Shown: piece after piece, positions 17,618-26,539 of the stretch | How positions within the stretch are numbered: position 1 is the first letter of the stretch | Layout: each line of letters opens with the position of its first letter | Assembly: GCA_016929595.1 (NCBI GenBank) | Contig: JAFGIN010000054.1 | Coordinates: 16,071 to 80,070, forward strand | Source: Chitinispirillaceae bacterium | GTDB lineage: Bacteria; Fibrobacterota; Chitinivibrionia; Chitinivibrionales; Chitinispirillaceae | Length of the DNA stretch: 64,000 nt | Reading direction: 5' to 3' | Position numbers and translations under genes: made by a program | The notes under the pieces: generated by a model | Told to the model about the DNA's origin: nothing | Seen by the model: the letters and a program-made list of their open reading frames with translations, nothing else | The model's database searches: none

Positions 17618-18655
17618 CTAAAATAAAACCTTTAAAACGCTCAAAATTCCCTGTTTCCATGGAACCCGGTGCGAAACGCCTGATGAATGTTTGAATTTTT
17701 CAATATTTTCAAGATACCATTTAAAATTCCTTATTAACGCATCTTTATTTGAATACTTTGGCTGAAAACCAAGAATATTCTCAGCTTTTTCTATTGAAAC
17801 AAAAGAATCCTCACACGCAGTCTCGTATACCCATTTATACAAAGGTGACAGATGCAAAAACTCAAGGATTCTAAGTGCCCATATAGCGGGTGATGCCGGA
17901 AAACCAATAATCTTTTTATTGTGACCCGCATAATCCAGTACTGCCTGATAATCCTCTTTCATTGTCGTGAACTCTTTTGCTCCGATATTAAATGTATCAT
18001 TAACTTTTTTGCCATCTTTTGTCATACACAGCCAGATGGAATCGGCAAGATCCTCTACATCCAGCAACTGATACCTGTTATTGCCAGAGCCGATCATTGG
18101 AAAGTTATGTCCATCCTTAGCCCAGTCATATAAAAGTGCAAAAACGCCCAGACGTTCAGGACCAATGAACGATTTGGGACGCACGATCGGTACGATCATT
18201 CCCTTTTTCCTGTATTCCAGACAAACCTCTTCGGCAAAAATCTTTGCATTCCCATAAGGCCCTACCCCACTTAGCTTATCATCTTCTCTCAGGGGATGAT
18301 GGTCGGGAATACCATAGACTGCTGTTGAGGATACATGTATGAATCGTTCTACCTTTGCAGTAAAAGCAGCATCAACAAGATTGCGGGTCCCATCAACGTC
18401 TGTAGTCATAATATCGTTTTTTTTGTAAAGTGGTAATGCTGCGGCAGTATGGATTACGTGGGTAATCCCCTGCATCGCTTCACGAACAACACTTTTATCG
18501 CGAATATCTCCCTTGATAAATTGTATCTTTGACGCTTCAGGGTAATCAAAATCGACCAGATCAAGAACAACAATTTCAGAAATGTTATGCTCCATGAGCT
18601 TCCGGATCATGTTTATACCTAAAAACCCTGATCCACCAGTAATTAATACCTTCAT
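17618..18655 (-). CDS. NAD-dependent epimerase/dehydratase (extended SDR)
   Basis: 345 residues; the start is supported by GGAG five bases upstream. The Rossmann fold begins with TGGSGFLGINM (NAD-binding GxxGxxG), Asp at the end of strand 2 (VVLDLVDFDYP), the HTAAALP strand, Ser in HVSSTAVYG, and the catalytic YGNAK (YxxxK). The GP-x-x-x-G and LLDVEDLADSIW blocks are typical of nucleotide-sugar epimerases and related 3-beta-HSD-like dehydratases. The substrate cannot be named from sequence; nucleotide sugar or polyketide-type modification are both possible. The upstream spacer carries a MITE insertion. Confidence 0.85.
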   Translation of the reverse strand: MKVLITGGSGFLGINMIRKLMEHNISEIVVLDLVDFDYPEASKIQFIKGDIRDKSVVREAMQGITHVIHTAAALPLYKKNDIMTTDVDGTRNLVDAAFTAKVERFIHVSSTAVYGIPDHHPLREDDKLSGVGPYGNAKIFAEEVCLEYRKKGMIVPIVRPKSFIGPERLGVFALLYDWAKDGHNFPMIGSGNNRYQLLDVEDLADSIWLCMTKDGKKVNDTFNIGAKEFTTMKEDYQAVLDYAGHNKKIIGFPASPAIWALRILEFLHLSPLYKWVYETACEDSFVSIEKAENILGFQPKYSNKDALIRNFKWYLENIEKFKHSSGVSHRVPWKQGILSVLKVLF

Positions 18656-18713
18656 AGCGTCTCCATAAAAAAATCCAATTAAAAAGATTAAAACATGAAA
18701 CTAATTCAAAATG

Positions 18714-18854
18714 GTAACTATTCAGGTACGCCCCTTAAATCCCCCGCAGGGGCCCGCAGGGGGACTTAAAGACGTGCTGCATGGGATTTATGTCCTCCAG
18801 GTTCCCCTGCGGAGGGCGAAAAACCGGTAAAAGGTATACTACCTGAATAGTTAC
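18714..18854. mobile_element. 141-bp MITE with IS66-like ends and an 8-bp target duplication
   Basis: The ends are perfect 15-bp inverted repeats: GTAACTATTCAGGTA (18714-18728) and its exact reverse complement (18840-18854). It is flanked on both sides by the direct repeat TCAAAATG (18706-18713 and 18855-18862). Ends starting GTAA and an 8-bp target duplication are the hallmarks of the IS66 family. The interior has no open frame, only GC-rich ccccgcagggg-type inverted segments, so it is non-autonomous. The intact duplication implies a fairly recent insertion. Confidence 0.88.
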
Positions 18855-18991
18855 TCAAAATGTTTAATATTCTCTTACCTATCATCTCAATGAAAATAAA
18901 AGGATTATCGTAGTGATAGCAATGAAATTGTAACTTATTATGTTTCCCGATATTGTATTTTATTTCTCAATTTTGATTTACACAGTTATAA

Positions 18992-20575
18992 ATGGAATCT
19001 TTTTTAATGAAAATAACGGCCAAAAAACTTCCAGCAGCAAAAAAACATGTCGATATAAAAGAAAATGTTCGTACCGATCTGGTGATAAATTCATTAATCA
19101 AATCAAAATTCAGAGACAGGAAAACTCCAACGCTCATAGCAATCGGAGGACCGGGTGGATGTGGCAAAACAACCTTCGCACACCGCCTGAAAAACAGTCT
19201 CAGAGGAAGCACTATCCTGTCTCTTGATAACTACAAGACATCAAGACAGATGAGAAACGAACGGAATATATTTGGTCCTCACCCGGACGCAAACATGATT
19301 GATCTTATTGAGCATCATCTGAAATTACTAAAAACCGGACAGAATATATCTGTCCCTGTTTATGATCGCACGACAGGTGATACTGGCTCATTTACAGAAT
19401 ATGTTCCGGAAAAATATATAATAGTTGAAGGCGAAATCTCAACCTACCAGGAATTTCATCATCTGTTTGACTTATCTATTTTTATCGATGCAGACCTTAA
19501 AACGCAATTGAAATCACGGGTCGAGCGCGATATCGGGCAATATGGATTTACCTATGAAAAGGCTGTTACCGTTTTTCTTAACAGCAATCTCAAAGAATTT
19601 GTTCAGTATGGCGCAGAGAGCAAAAACTGGTCAGATATCACCTGCTACTGTCACAATGATTATGAGATTCACCTCACAGCCGTGTCTGAAGAATTATTTC
19701 CACACCTGCAATCACTTACAGAAAATTTGAACTTGATATCGATAGACGGAATGATCGTGCCTGTACCTACGCCATTTACAGGGAATAACACCATTGACCA
19801 GCAGGCATTTATCAGACACATAGAGTGGCTATACACCAATGGCGCAAAAAAAATACTTGTCGGAGGCACTACAGGAGAGTTTTTTTCCCTTACCATTGAA
19901 GAACGTGTCAGGATATGCAGCCTTGCATGCAGATATTTTCCAGGTGCAATACTATTTCAGGTCGGAAGCGATGGTATTGGTAATACGATGTTACTCCTTG
20001 AAAAATCATTGCGTTATGGAATAGATGGTGTGTGTTGTCTCCCCCCGTTTTATTACAGTAACGCTCCTGATCGGGGGCTTGTAGAATATTTTTCTCTTGT
20101 AGCATCAAAATGCACCGCTCCACTGTATTTCTATAATTTTCCCTCGCATACCGGAAACAGAATAACCAGAGAGATCCTCGAACAGGTCCCCCACTGTGGT
20201 TTAAAAGACTCTTCCGATACAATAGAACTAGCCGCATACACACCACAGTACTTTACGGGTAATGAAAAATCCATTATTGAAACATACAGACATGGTGGGA
20301 AAGGATTTATCTGCGGTTTACCAAATATTGCTCCAAAGATATATCTTGAACTCGAAAACGCAGTATCATCTGATAATTATGCTCTCTCTGAAACTATCCT
20401 GCAAAAGATACTTGCCAATAAACCATCTATTCCCGGAATTTCTGGCATAGCAATTCTCAAAGCGCTACTCGGGTCAATTATTGAAGGATATCCACCCTTC
20501 GTCAGGCCACCGCTTCAACAAGCGAACAAACACACGGAATTTACCGCTGTTAAAGACGGCTTTAAACTTGCTTAA
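18992..20575 (+). CDS. P-loop sugar/nucleoside kinase fused to a DapA-family aldolase
   Basis: 527 residues (ATG 18992; ATG 19007 is an alternative with GGA nine bases upstream). Residues 45-240 form a uridine-kinase/phosphoribulokinase-like domain with Walker A GGPGGCGKTT (Lys59), YDRTTGDTG and the SRVERDIGQYGFT lid region. Residues 250-520 are a dihydrodipicolinate synthase/N-acetylneuraminate lyase barrel with GGTTGE (Thr293-Thr294), Tyr381 in FYNFPSHTG and Schiff-base Lys405 in CGLKDSS. The arginine of PSRTG in true DapA is His here, arguing against lysine synthesis. The fusion suggests sequential steps: phosphorylation of a sugar acid or triose and pyruvate-dependent aldol chemistry. The stop overlaps the convergent gene by 3-4 bases. 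Confidence 0.85.
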   Translation: MESFLMKITAKKLPAAKKHVDIKENVRTDLVINSLIKSKFRDRKTPTLIAIGGPGGCGKTTFAHRLKNSLRGSTILSLDNYKTSRQMRNERNIFGPHPDANMIDLIEHHLKLLKTGQNISVPVYDRTTGDTGSFTEYVPEKYIIVEGEISTYQEFHHLFDLSIFIDADLKTQLKSRVERDIGQYGFTYEKAVTVFLNSNLKEFVQYGAESKNWSDITCYCHNDYEIHLTAVSEELFPHLQSLTENLNLISIDGMIVPVPTPFTGNNTIDQQAFIRHIEWLYTNGAKKILVGGTTGEFFSLTIEERVRICSLACRYFPGAILFQVGSDGIGNTMLLLEKSLRYGIDGVCCLPPFYYSNAPDRGLVEYFSLVASKCTAPLYFYNFPSHTGNRITREILEQVPHCGLKDSSDTIELAAYTPQYFTGNEKSIIETYRHGGKGFICGLPNIAPKIYLELENAVSSDNYALSETILQKILANKPSIPGISGIAILKALLGSIIEGYPPFVRPPLQQANKHTEFTAVKDGFKLA

Positions 20576-22299
20576 TAAATATTACCTGTTAATGAAACGG
20601 CAATCAGCGGTCCGATTTCAGTTCCAAACGGATGATATCGTGCTCTTTTTGCAGGACACAGACAGATTGGCCCGGCTTTAATGACCAGTTCCGGAGAAAC
20701 ATGAGAGGAAAGTATCGGTAATATGAAAGGAATTTTTAAACCGATATCACAGAAAAGAAGACGTGAGGAACTGCGTGTCGTATCTTTTCCAGAATATTGT
20801 GCGTTCCACTGAACCGGCCCGCGTAATGTAAGATTAAAATCGGTTTGCAATGTGTTTGTACCTCTGAAACAGTGTGTAAATCCCAGACCACACTCGTATG
20901 GTACATATTCAAACGGTACGCCCTTAAAAATAATATTTCCACTACTCCAGAGATTTAAGTGTATTGATTCAAATGAAAACGCCATCCTCAGAGCTCCTCC
21001 ACTGAGAAAGAGCATCTCCTCTGAATCAATAAATTTTGTCGAAAGAACTGATGCTGCAGTATCGATCGAATATGACTGATATGATGATTTATAATCAGTC
21101 CATAACTCCAGGGTCAGAGGTAACTTCAGACATTTACGCAAACTGGCGGACAATCGTACCTCATTGTAATTGAAAGGTTTGATGTGAGTTGTCACAGTAT
21201 GCTTCGGTGTAATCTGAGTGACAGGTCGTTCTTCCGGTATGTATACCAGAGAATACATGACAGATACATCACTGCTGTCAAAAAAAGGTACAGTAACCGC
21301 AACATTTGCATCAGGTTTAATCGAACTCCAAAGCCCTCCTGATACCGATACGTTATACGTTTCTGCTGTATGCTTATATTCAAGTCCAGCCCTGTGCCCC
21401 TTTACCTTCTCATTTGAGAAAAGTGCTCTGGCAGTAAGGGTATCATCAGAGAATACTGTTTTCTTATATTGCGGGTTGACACTATAGTACGTTTTTTTTA
21501 TTGAATTGATATGATCGTTGTAAATAGCCCGTCGATCGATCATTCCCGAAACAGAGAACTGGCTGTTCAATAAAGGTAGAATCAAACTTTGATTAAGCGC
21601 ATTTCCACTCTTGTATAAGGGGTTATACAACCCCGGAATAGTAACCCATTCACCATACCGATTGAAAACAGTTTTTGACACCACGTTTCTGACCGATAGT
21701 TTCATCTGCCCGGTAATATATTCTGCTACACCATAATGTCCTATGTCCCTGTAAGGCAGGTAATGGCCACGTGCATGCTCGTAATTCGCACAAAACTGTT
21801 CAATCGCGTCTGCATACATTCCGAGGTGATTATAGATTCCGGAGAGTTGCGCACCAATTCGGGGTATGTCGACTGTAACATTTCCATACGTGCCATGTTC
21901 TCTGTTGGGAGAGTCTCCACCTATCAAGCGTAGAAACAACGGTTCCCCCGTCTCGGAACTCAGATCAGCATGCATCGATACAATTGGTTTACGTTCAATA
22001 TTCTTTTCTGAACTGGACTCTGATGTATCGACATAAAACAACAGCGGCCTCTTGTATAAGCTTAAAAGGTCACTCGAATGCTCCAGTGAATATTCCCGAA
22101 AATTGACACCATCAAGTAGAAGAACCGATGAAGATTTTGTGGCAATTTCATTGGAATATATTGAAAACGCCAGATATAAAATAAAAAATATCCAGATATT
22201 TTTTTTCAGAAGCACCTTTGAGAAACCTCTTTTATAAAAGTATTTGCGGAGAAAACTACTCTTAATACCTTTAAACCAGGCTCTTGTAACACTACTCAT
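20572..22299 (-). CDS. Predicted outer-membrane beta-barrel-type protein, family not recognised
   Basis: 575 residues from ATG 22299, which overlaps the last codons of the upstream gene (CATGAGTAG); the longer frame to 22377 runs into that gene and is unlikely. An N-terminal basic stretch and hydrophobic helix (IWIFFILYLAFSIYSNE) act as signal or anchor. The rest is a long series of alternating polar and hydrophobic strands with aromatic ends (for example NVSVSGGLWSSIKPDANVAV), the look of a TonB-independent outer-membrane barrel. No conserved enzymatic motif is visible. Translational coupling to the smaller barrel-like protein upstream suggests the two act together. Confidence 0.6.
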   Translation of the reverse strand: MSSVTRAWFKGIKSSFLRKYFYKRGFSKVLLKKNIWIFFILYLAFSIYSNEIATKSSSVLLLDGVNFREYSLEHSSDLLSLYKRPLLFYVDTSESSSEKNIERKPIVSMHADLSSETGEPLFLRLIGGDSPNREHGTYGNVTVDIPRIGAQLSGIYNHLGMYADAIEQFCANYEHARGHYLPYRDIGHYGVAEYITGQMKLSVRNVVSKTVFNRYGEWVTIPGLYNPLYKSGNALNQSLILPLLNSQFSVSGMIDRRAIYNDHINSIKKTYYSVNPQYKKTVFSDDTLTARALFSNEKVKGHRAGLEYKHTAETYNVSVSGGLWSSIKPDANVAVTVPFFDSSDVSVMYSLVYIPEERPVTQITPKHTVTTHIKPFNYNEVRLSASLRKCLKLPLTLELWTDYKSSYQSYSIDTAASVLSTKFIDSEEMLFLSGGALRMAFSFESIHLNLWSSGNIIFKGVPFEYVPYECGLGFTHCFRGTNTLQTDFNLTLRGPVQWNAQYSGKDTTRSSSRLLFCDIGLKIPFILPILSSHVSPELVIKAGPICLCPAKRARYHPFGTEIGPLIAVSLTGNIY

Positions 22300-22876
22300 G
22301 ACGTATAGTTCCTTTTTTACGAAACTCGATACCGGATCTGACTCCACAAGAGTATATATAAGCCGGATTTCCTGCAAAAATTGTTGAGAACTTTTGTTGA
22401 ACTGTTATCGTCATTAGTTTCCAGCGATACCCAAGCTCACAACCGACACCTGTTCCAAATTCGTTTTCCCAGTTTGCTATAATAACAAAATCATCAACTT
22501 TTCCTGACTTAAAGAGATGAAGAGCACAGTTCTCGATTGAAATCATTGGTGTCAAAGAAAGAACGTCCCTGCAGAATGAAAATGTATATCCCAGAGAGAT
22601 ATTTGTAAGTATTATACCGGTATGCATGACCTTTTCTGTTTTTTTTACTTTTCCATACTCAGCGGCAAAACTGATTGATGTTCTCTCAATCCCAACAGGA
22701 AAGCTGCAATGGATGCCAAAGGTAGGGACCTGAATTACCTCTGTAAGTTTATTGTTTAAGACATGGTATGAAAACCCGGCATCGATAGCATAAGGCTCGC
22801 TTACAAACTTATCTCCATGTAATAAAGCCGCGACACAAAGCATGACAGATATGGTTTTAAAACAGTGATTGGTCAT
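22292..22876 (-). CDS. Small predicted outer-membrane barrel protein, family not recognised
   Basis: 194 residues with a signal peptide ending near LLHGDKF. About eight amphipathic strands follow (FSYHVLNNKL, FGIHCSFPVG, ISLGYTFSF, GVGCELGYRWKL, YIYSCGVRSGIEF), consistent with an OmpA/OmpW-sized eight-stranded barrel. The ribosome site is weak. The downstream barrel-like gene starts inside the stop region of this one, so they share an mRNA. No function can be assigned. Confidence 0.6.
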   Translation of the reverse strand: MTNHCFKTISVMLCVAALLHGDKFVSEPYAIDAGFSYHVLNNKLTEVIQVPTFGIHCSFPVGIERTSISFAAEYGKVKKTEKVMHTGIILTNISLGYTFSFCRDVLSLTPMISIENCALHLFKSGKVDDFVIIANWENEFGTGVGCELGYRWKLMTITVQQKFSTIFAGNPAYIYSCGVRSGIEFRKKGTIRHE

Positions 22877-23065
22877 CCAGCAATTTTCCCGGTTCGTACA
22901 ATTTTGATCGTAACTATTATTTCCGAAGAGTTGTTAAAATAGTTTTTAATGGTTTATTAAGTCTAATGGTTTATAATGAATTTGAAACAAATACCGCAAA
23001 AAAAATCCCGCCGCCCGGTAGAGACGTTCGGCCGGGCATCTGTACGATAAGGTTTTTTCCTGCAA

Positions 23066-23095
23066 AAAAAACGCATCTCAAAGGATGCGTTTTTT
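23066..23095 (-). terminator. Intrinsic terminator downstream of the CBM4_9 gene
   Basis: A 12-base symmetrical stem (aaaaaacgcatc 23066-23077 / gatgcgtttttt 23084-23095) with loop tcaaag. It has A- and T-tracts on both sides, so it could work in either direction. It lies 28 bases after the stop of the gene at 23123. Confidence 0.85.
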
Positions 23096-23122
23096 AATCT
23101 GATGTATCGTGAAACACAGCAA

Positions 23123-24409
23123 TTATGGAATGACAATCGATCTGCTCATATTAGAGCGATCGGCATCAACTTTAATAATCCAGGAGCCACTTGATGGGCG
23201 TGGAATATTGTAATTACCAGTCACTATATCTCCAATATATTTATTGTAGAATACTTTACCCTGAAGGTCATGAATACTGATTCTATTAATCAGAGCACCT
23301 GAAGGCAATCCGCATTGCAAATGAGATGGTAAAATATTGACTTCGAAGTGTGACGAAGCTTTATTCAATTGTGCAAGAGGTTTTTTTACCGAGGTTTGAG
23401 CCTTTACAAGTTTAATATTGTCAATATCGATCTTGGCAACAGCTGTGCCGCAATAAAAATTAAAATTTAAAGAATCTTTCCCGACAAGCGAATCTGCACC
23501 TTCTTCAACCATAAAATAAAAATCATATTCCGTCCATTCTGTTCCTAAAGAATAACTGGAGCTGGTAACATATGCATATTCCCTTGATTCCCCAGCATTT
23601 ACAGCAACTTGTATACTTGTTTCTACATCAGATTTGACAGAAAATGTAAATGTATATTCAGCACCCATTTCAGAAGTCCAGGAGCCATCAGAAAGCTGAA
23701 CCTGCCAATCTTCCTGAGCTTTACTGGTAACATTAATTCTACAGAATTTTGATCCCGACTGCGCACCTTCTGATTCAATGGTCATTTCAGCCTTACCCGA
23801 ATCTCCCTGAACATAGAATCCCCAGCCAGCCCCATCCATCTCAAAGTCTCCATTTAAGTAAATGTTACCATCATCAGGTTTCTCTGTTATAACCACATCA
23901 TCAATATCATAGCTTCCAACTGCATATCCGACCACAATAGCAAAGTTGACAGCCTGAGGACCATCCGCATCCGCTTTGTATACCATATGATATTGCTTCC
24001 ACTCGGTCGTAAGATTCAGTGTAGAACTTGTCTTGTAACTGTTGTCCTTACCATAAACAGATATTTGGGCTGTATTTTCAGCATCACACCGTGCCCACAT
24101 TGAATAATGGTAATTGTACCCTTTTTTTACAGCGTATGTCGGGTCCTTAAACTGAACATGCCAGTTTTCTTCAGTAACCTTTGTTACATTAATACGACAA
24201 AAGGTTTTCCCCCCATGAGCGGTTCCAGAAATTGAATCCAGGACACGTTCTGCAGTTGCAGCCGTATTAACCTCAAGAGTCCATCCGCTGCTGGTCCATG
24301 ATGCAATCTCAAAATCACCATTTTTCAGCAAATTCGCATTTTCACCAGCCATCAGCATCATTGATATTCCCGTAACAAGCATTGCTGTCTTCAAATACGT
24401 TCCTTTCAT
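23123..24409 (-). CDS. Secreted protein with two CBM4_9 carbohydrate-binding modules and a sorting tail
   Basis: 428 residues with a signal peptide (MKGTYLKTAMLVTGISMMLM) and GGAG nine bases before the ATG. Two repeats of about 150 residues each start with N-G-D-F-E (LLKNGDFEIASW and YLNGDFEMDGAGW) and carry FCRINVT and an ending SYDIDDVVI/KIDIDNIKL, the pattern of family 4/9/22-type carbohydrate-binding modules. The last 85 residues are a type IX-like sorting tail (ISIHDLQGKVFYN, GSWIIKVDADR). There is no catalytic domain. It lies 85 bases downstream of the GH10 xylanase, so it probably binds xylan or beta-glucan and helps the enzyme at the substrate surface. Confidence 0.87.
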   Translation of the reverse strand: MKGTYLKTAMLVTGISMMLMAGENANLLKNGDFEIASWTSSGWTLEVNTAATAERVLDSISGTAHGGKTFCRINVTKVTEENWHVQFKDPTYAVKKGYNYHYSMWARCDAENTAQISVYGKDNSYKTSSTLNLTTEWKQYHMVYKADADGPQAVNFAIVVGYAVGSYDIDDVVITEKPDDGNIYLNGDFEMDGAGWGFYVQGDSGKAEMTIESEGAQSGSKFCRINVTSKAQEDWQVQLSDGSWTSEMGAEYTFTFSVKSDVETSIQVAVNAGESREYAYVTSSSYSLGTEWTEYDFYFMVEEGADSLVGKDSLNFNFYCGTAVAKIDIDNIKLVKAQTSVKKPLAQLNKASSHFEVNILPSHLQCGLPSGALINRISIHDLQGKVFYNKYIGDIVTGNYNIPRPSSGSWIIKVDADRSNMSRSIVIP

Positions 24410-24494
24410 AATGATCCACTCCTTAGTTATAAAGCATATAATTTAAAGATTGTTATTCCAAACTTCCACAAATCAACAAAAACTTTCCTGTAAA

Positions 24495-26069
24495 CTAAAA
24501 ATTATATTCAATTCCACGATAAACAGCCTGTCCCTTTGTTGCCAGTTTAACGATGTGCATTCCTGAAGGTAACACAGCGGATTGATTGATCACCCCGTTT
24601 TTGAGTGACACAGTCTGTTTACTTATTAATCGCCCCGAAAGAGTATAAGCATACAGCAACAGTTCCCGTGTATTGCATGATCCCGGAATTGTAACAGATT
24701 TACCATTAAAAAAATACTGTTCACCAATGGTGTGGTTTTTTCCATTTTTTCTGGTACCAGTTCCAAATGTCAGCCCTGCAGTGACAGATTTTTTTCCCTC
24801 ACCGGGCTCCAGATAAATGGTATCACAATAGAGTGAATCGGCAAACTGAACCGATACCTCATACTTTCCATGAAATCCACGGAATGTAAACTCCCCATCA
24901 GAATTGAGGACCCCAGATGTATCGGTACGCCAAGCGTTGCGAAGATTTTTCCATCTTTTGCCGATTTCGGTTTCGTTAAAACTTGAATCAACCAGAAAAC
25001 TGCTGATCCCTTCTCTCCATGCGTTTCCTTCCCACCATGCCCACATAACAAACCCGCCTATACGGGGATAGGCAAATGCAGAACGCACCAGTTCTTCCAT
25101 CTTGTCAGCACGCTCTTCATAAGAAGACTGGAGGTCAAAATCCACTTCTGTCAACCACAGTGTCTGATCCGGAAGGGCTTTCGCTATAGTATCGATTTTC
25201 TTCATATAATCGGATCGTTCCACATAATCTCCAAAATGACCTTCCAGACCAACCACATCAATTTTTCCACCATTTGCTTCAATATCTTTTATTTCTTCAA
25301 TGTAATCTTTGTAATCGGCAGCTTTTTCGATTACACTATACTCATTCACTCCCATTAGAACATTGGAATCTAACGAACGGGCCCGCTTAAAAATCCACGA
25401 AAATATCTTATCATCACCAGAAAGCTGAGCCAGCAATCCTGGCCTGGTAGTTTGCATTTTGCCATCCAGATCCTTGAAATGAACAATTTCGTTAATAACA
25501 TCCCAGTGGGCTACCCTTCCTTTAAAATGATCAACAGCCCCATCAATTCGCCTCGCCATTGCATCTTTGAAATCAGCCGGCCCCAACTCCAATGACCAGG
25601 ATGGCATCCACTCTCTTCTCTCATTCCAGAAAAGATTGTGTCCTCTCACCTTTATATCGTTTCTCTCGCACCACGAAACCAGCGAATCGGCTATCTCAAA
25701 ATCCTGATAGTCATCTGCAGCTTCATTTGAAGGCCATTTCATCTCATTTTCTGGTGTTGCCCACTCAAAATTGTCTTTGAACGTATTTGCATACTTTGTA
25801 CTGTCTTTTGTATTGAAAAATTTTCTGGTTATTGACGCACCAAAACCAAAATCGTTGCGAAGCTGTTTGATTTTAACCGTTTTACCGCCAGCAGCCTGAT
25901 CCTGGACGGATAATTTCAGGACACACTCACGTTTACGCAACGTATCAATTATCGCGTTTGTTGAATCAACAAACTGCTGTGGAAGCTCAGCAAATACAGT
26001 AGAAAAAAAACTACAGGAAACTACCATTGTCGAAATGACATTAAAAGCTGTCATTTTTAATTTATGCAT
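24495..26069 (-). CDS. Endo-1,4-beta-xylanase, GH10, with C-terminal sorting tail
   Basis: 524 residues from ATG 26069, which has GGGGGG just upstream; a TTG start nine codons earlier is possible but less attractive. A signal peptide is followed by a beta-strand lead-in and the GH10 barrel. Visible features are ENEMKWPS, GHNLFWNE, acid/base Glu194 in HWDVINEIVHF, nucleophile Glu308 in WLTEVDF, and FVMWAWWEGNAW. It cleaves internal beta-1,4-xylosidic bonds of xylan outside the cell. The last 150 residues comprise a beta-rich linker domain and a sorting tail (LLYAYTLSGRLISKQ, SGMHIVKLATKG). First gene of a two-gene xylan unit with the CBM4_9 protein. Confidence 0.95.
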   Translation of the reverse strand: MHKLKMTAFNVISTMVVSCSFFSTVFAELPQQFVDSTNAIIDTLRKRECVLKLSVQDQAAGGKTVKIKQLRNDFGFGASITRKFFNTKDSTKYANTFKDNFEWATPENEMKWPSNEAADDYQDFEIADSLVSWCERNDIKVRGHNLFWNERREWMPSWSLELGPADFKDAMARRIDGAVDHFKGRVAHWDVINEIVHFKDLDGKMQTTRPGLLAQLSGDDKIFSWIFKRARSLDSNVLMGVNEYSVIEKAADYKDYIEEIKDIEANGGKIDVVGLEGHFGDYVERSDYMKKIDTIAKALPDQTLWLTEVDFDLQSSYEERADKMEELVRSAFAYPRIGGFVMWAWWEGNAWREGISSFLVDSSFNETEIGKRWKNLRNAWRTDTSGVLNSDGEFTFRGFHGKYEVSVQFADSLYCDTIYLEPGEGKKSVTAGLTFGTGTRKNGKNHTIGEQYFFNGKSVTIPGSCNTRELLLYAYTLSGRLISKQTVSLKNGVINQSAVLPSGMHIVKLATKGQAVYRGIEYNF

Positions 26070-26328
26070 ACACCCCCCGATTAATGCAGAATTCAATTAA
26101 AGTGCTCTTTCAAGAATCAAGTGCCACGTATCTATTGTGAAACAGCCACCCGGTTCTTTTAAAGAAATTTCGTTGTTCCATTCTGAATATAATAGATAAC
26201 GTAAACACTTTATAAACTTTTACCCAGTACTACTTTAAACATTCACAAATCTTTGTAGAAATTACATCTGGAAATGTTTAATAAATTTGTAGTCTGTAGG
26301 AAAAAATGTATATACGAACTGTTCCAGA

Positions 26329-26360
26329 CAAAAAAAAAGCCCGCTCCAAAGAGCAGGCTT
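26329..26360 (-). terminator. Intrinsic terminator after tRNA-Asp
   Basis: Arms aagcccgctc (26337-26346) and gagcaggctt (26351-26360) pair with one G-U in the minus-strand RNA. A run of eight A (U in the RNA) lies at 26329-26336. It lies 5 bases beyond the tRNA-Asp CCA and ends the minus-strand transcript from the upstream genes. Confidence 0.88.
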
Positions 26361-26365
26361 TAAAA

Positions 26366-26442
26366 TGGCGGACCGGACGAGGCTCGAACTCGCGACCTCT
26401 GGCTTGACAGGCCAGCGTTCTAACCAACTGAACTACCAGTCC
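26366..26442 (-). tRNA. tRNA-Asp (GTC)
   Basis: A 77-base cloverleaf including an encoded CCA. The acceptor stem GGACTGG pairs with CCGGTCC (one G-U), the discriminator is G as expected for Asp, the anticodon loop CTGTCAA gives GTC, and the T-arm has GTTCGAG. Only 22 bases separate it from tRNA-Val, so both are probably cut from one precursor. Confidence 0.97.
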
Positions 26443-26464
26443 TTACATAATTTAAATTTCAACA

Positions 26465-26539
26465 TGGGCGTTGAGGGATTCGAACCCCCGACCACCTGCT
26501 TGTAAGGCAGGTGCTCTATACCAGCTGAGCTAAACGCCC
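26465..26539 (-). tRNA. tRNA-Val (TAC)
   Basis: The acceptor stem GGGCGTT pairs with AACGCCC, discriminator A, D-arm TAGCTCAGCTGG, anticodon stem CCTGC/GCAGG with loop CTTACAA (anticodon TAC), and T-loop GTTCGAA. CCA is not encoded. Its first ten bases (26530-26539) are also the last codons of the upstream membrane-protein gene, whose TAG stop is the TAG of the tRNA D-arm region. Confidence 0.97.
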
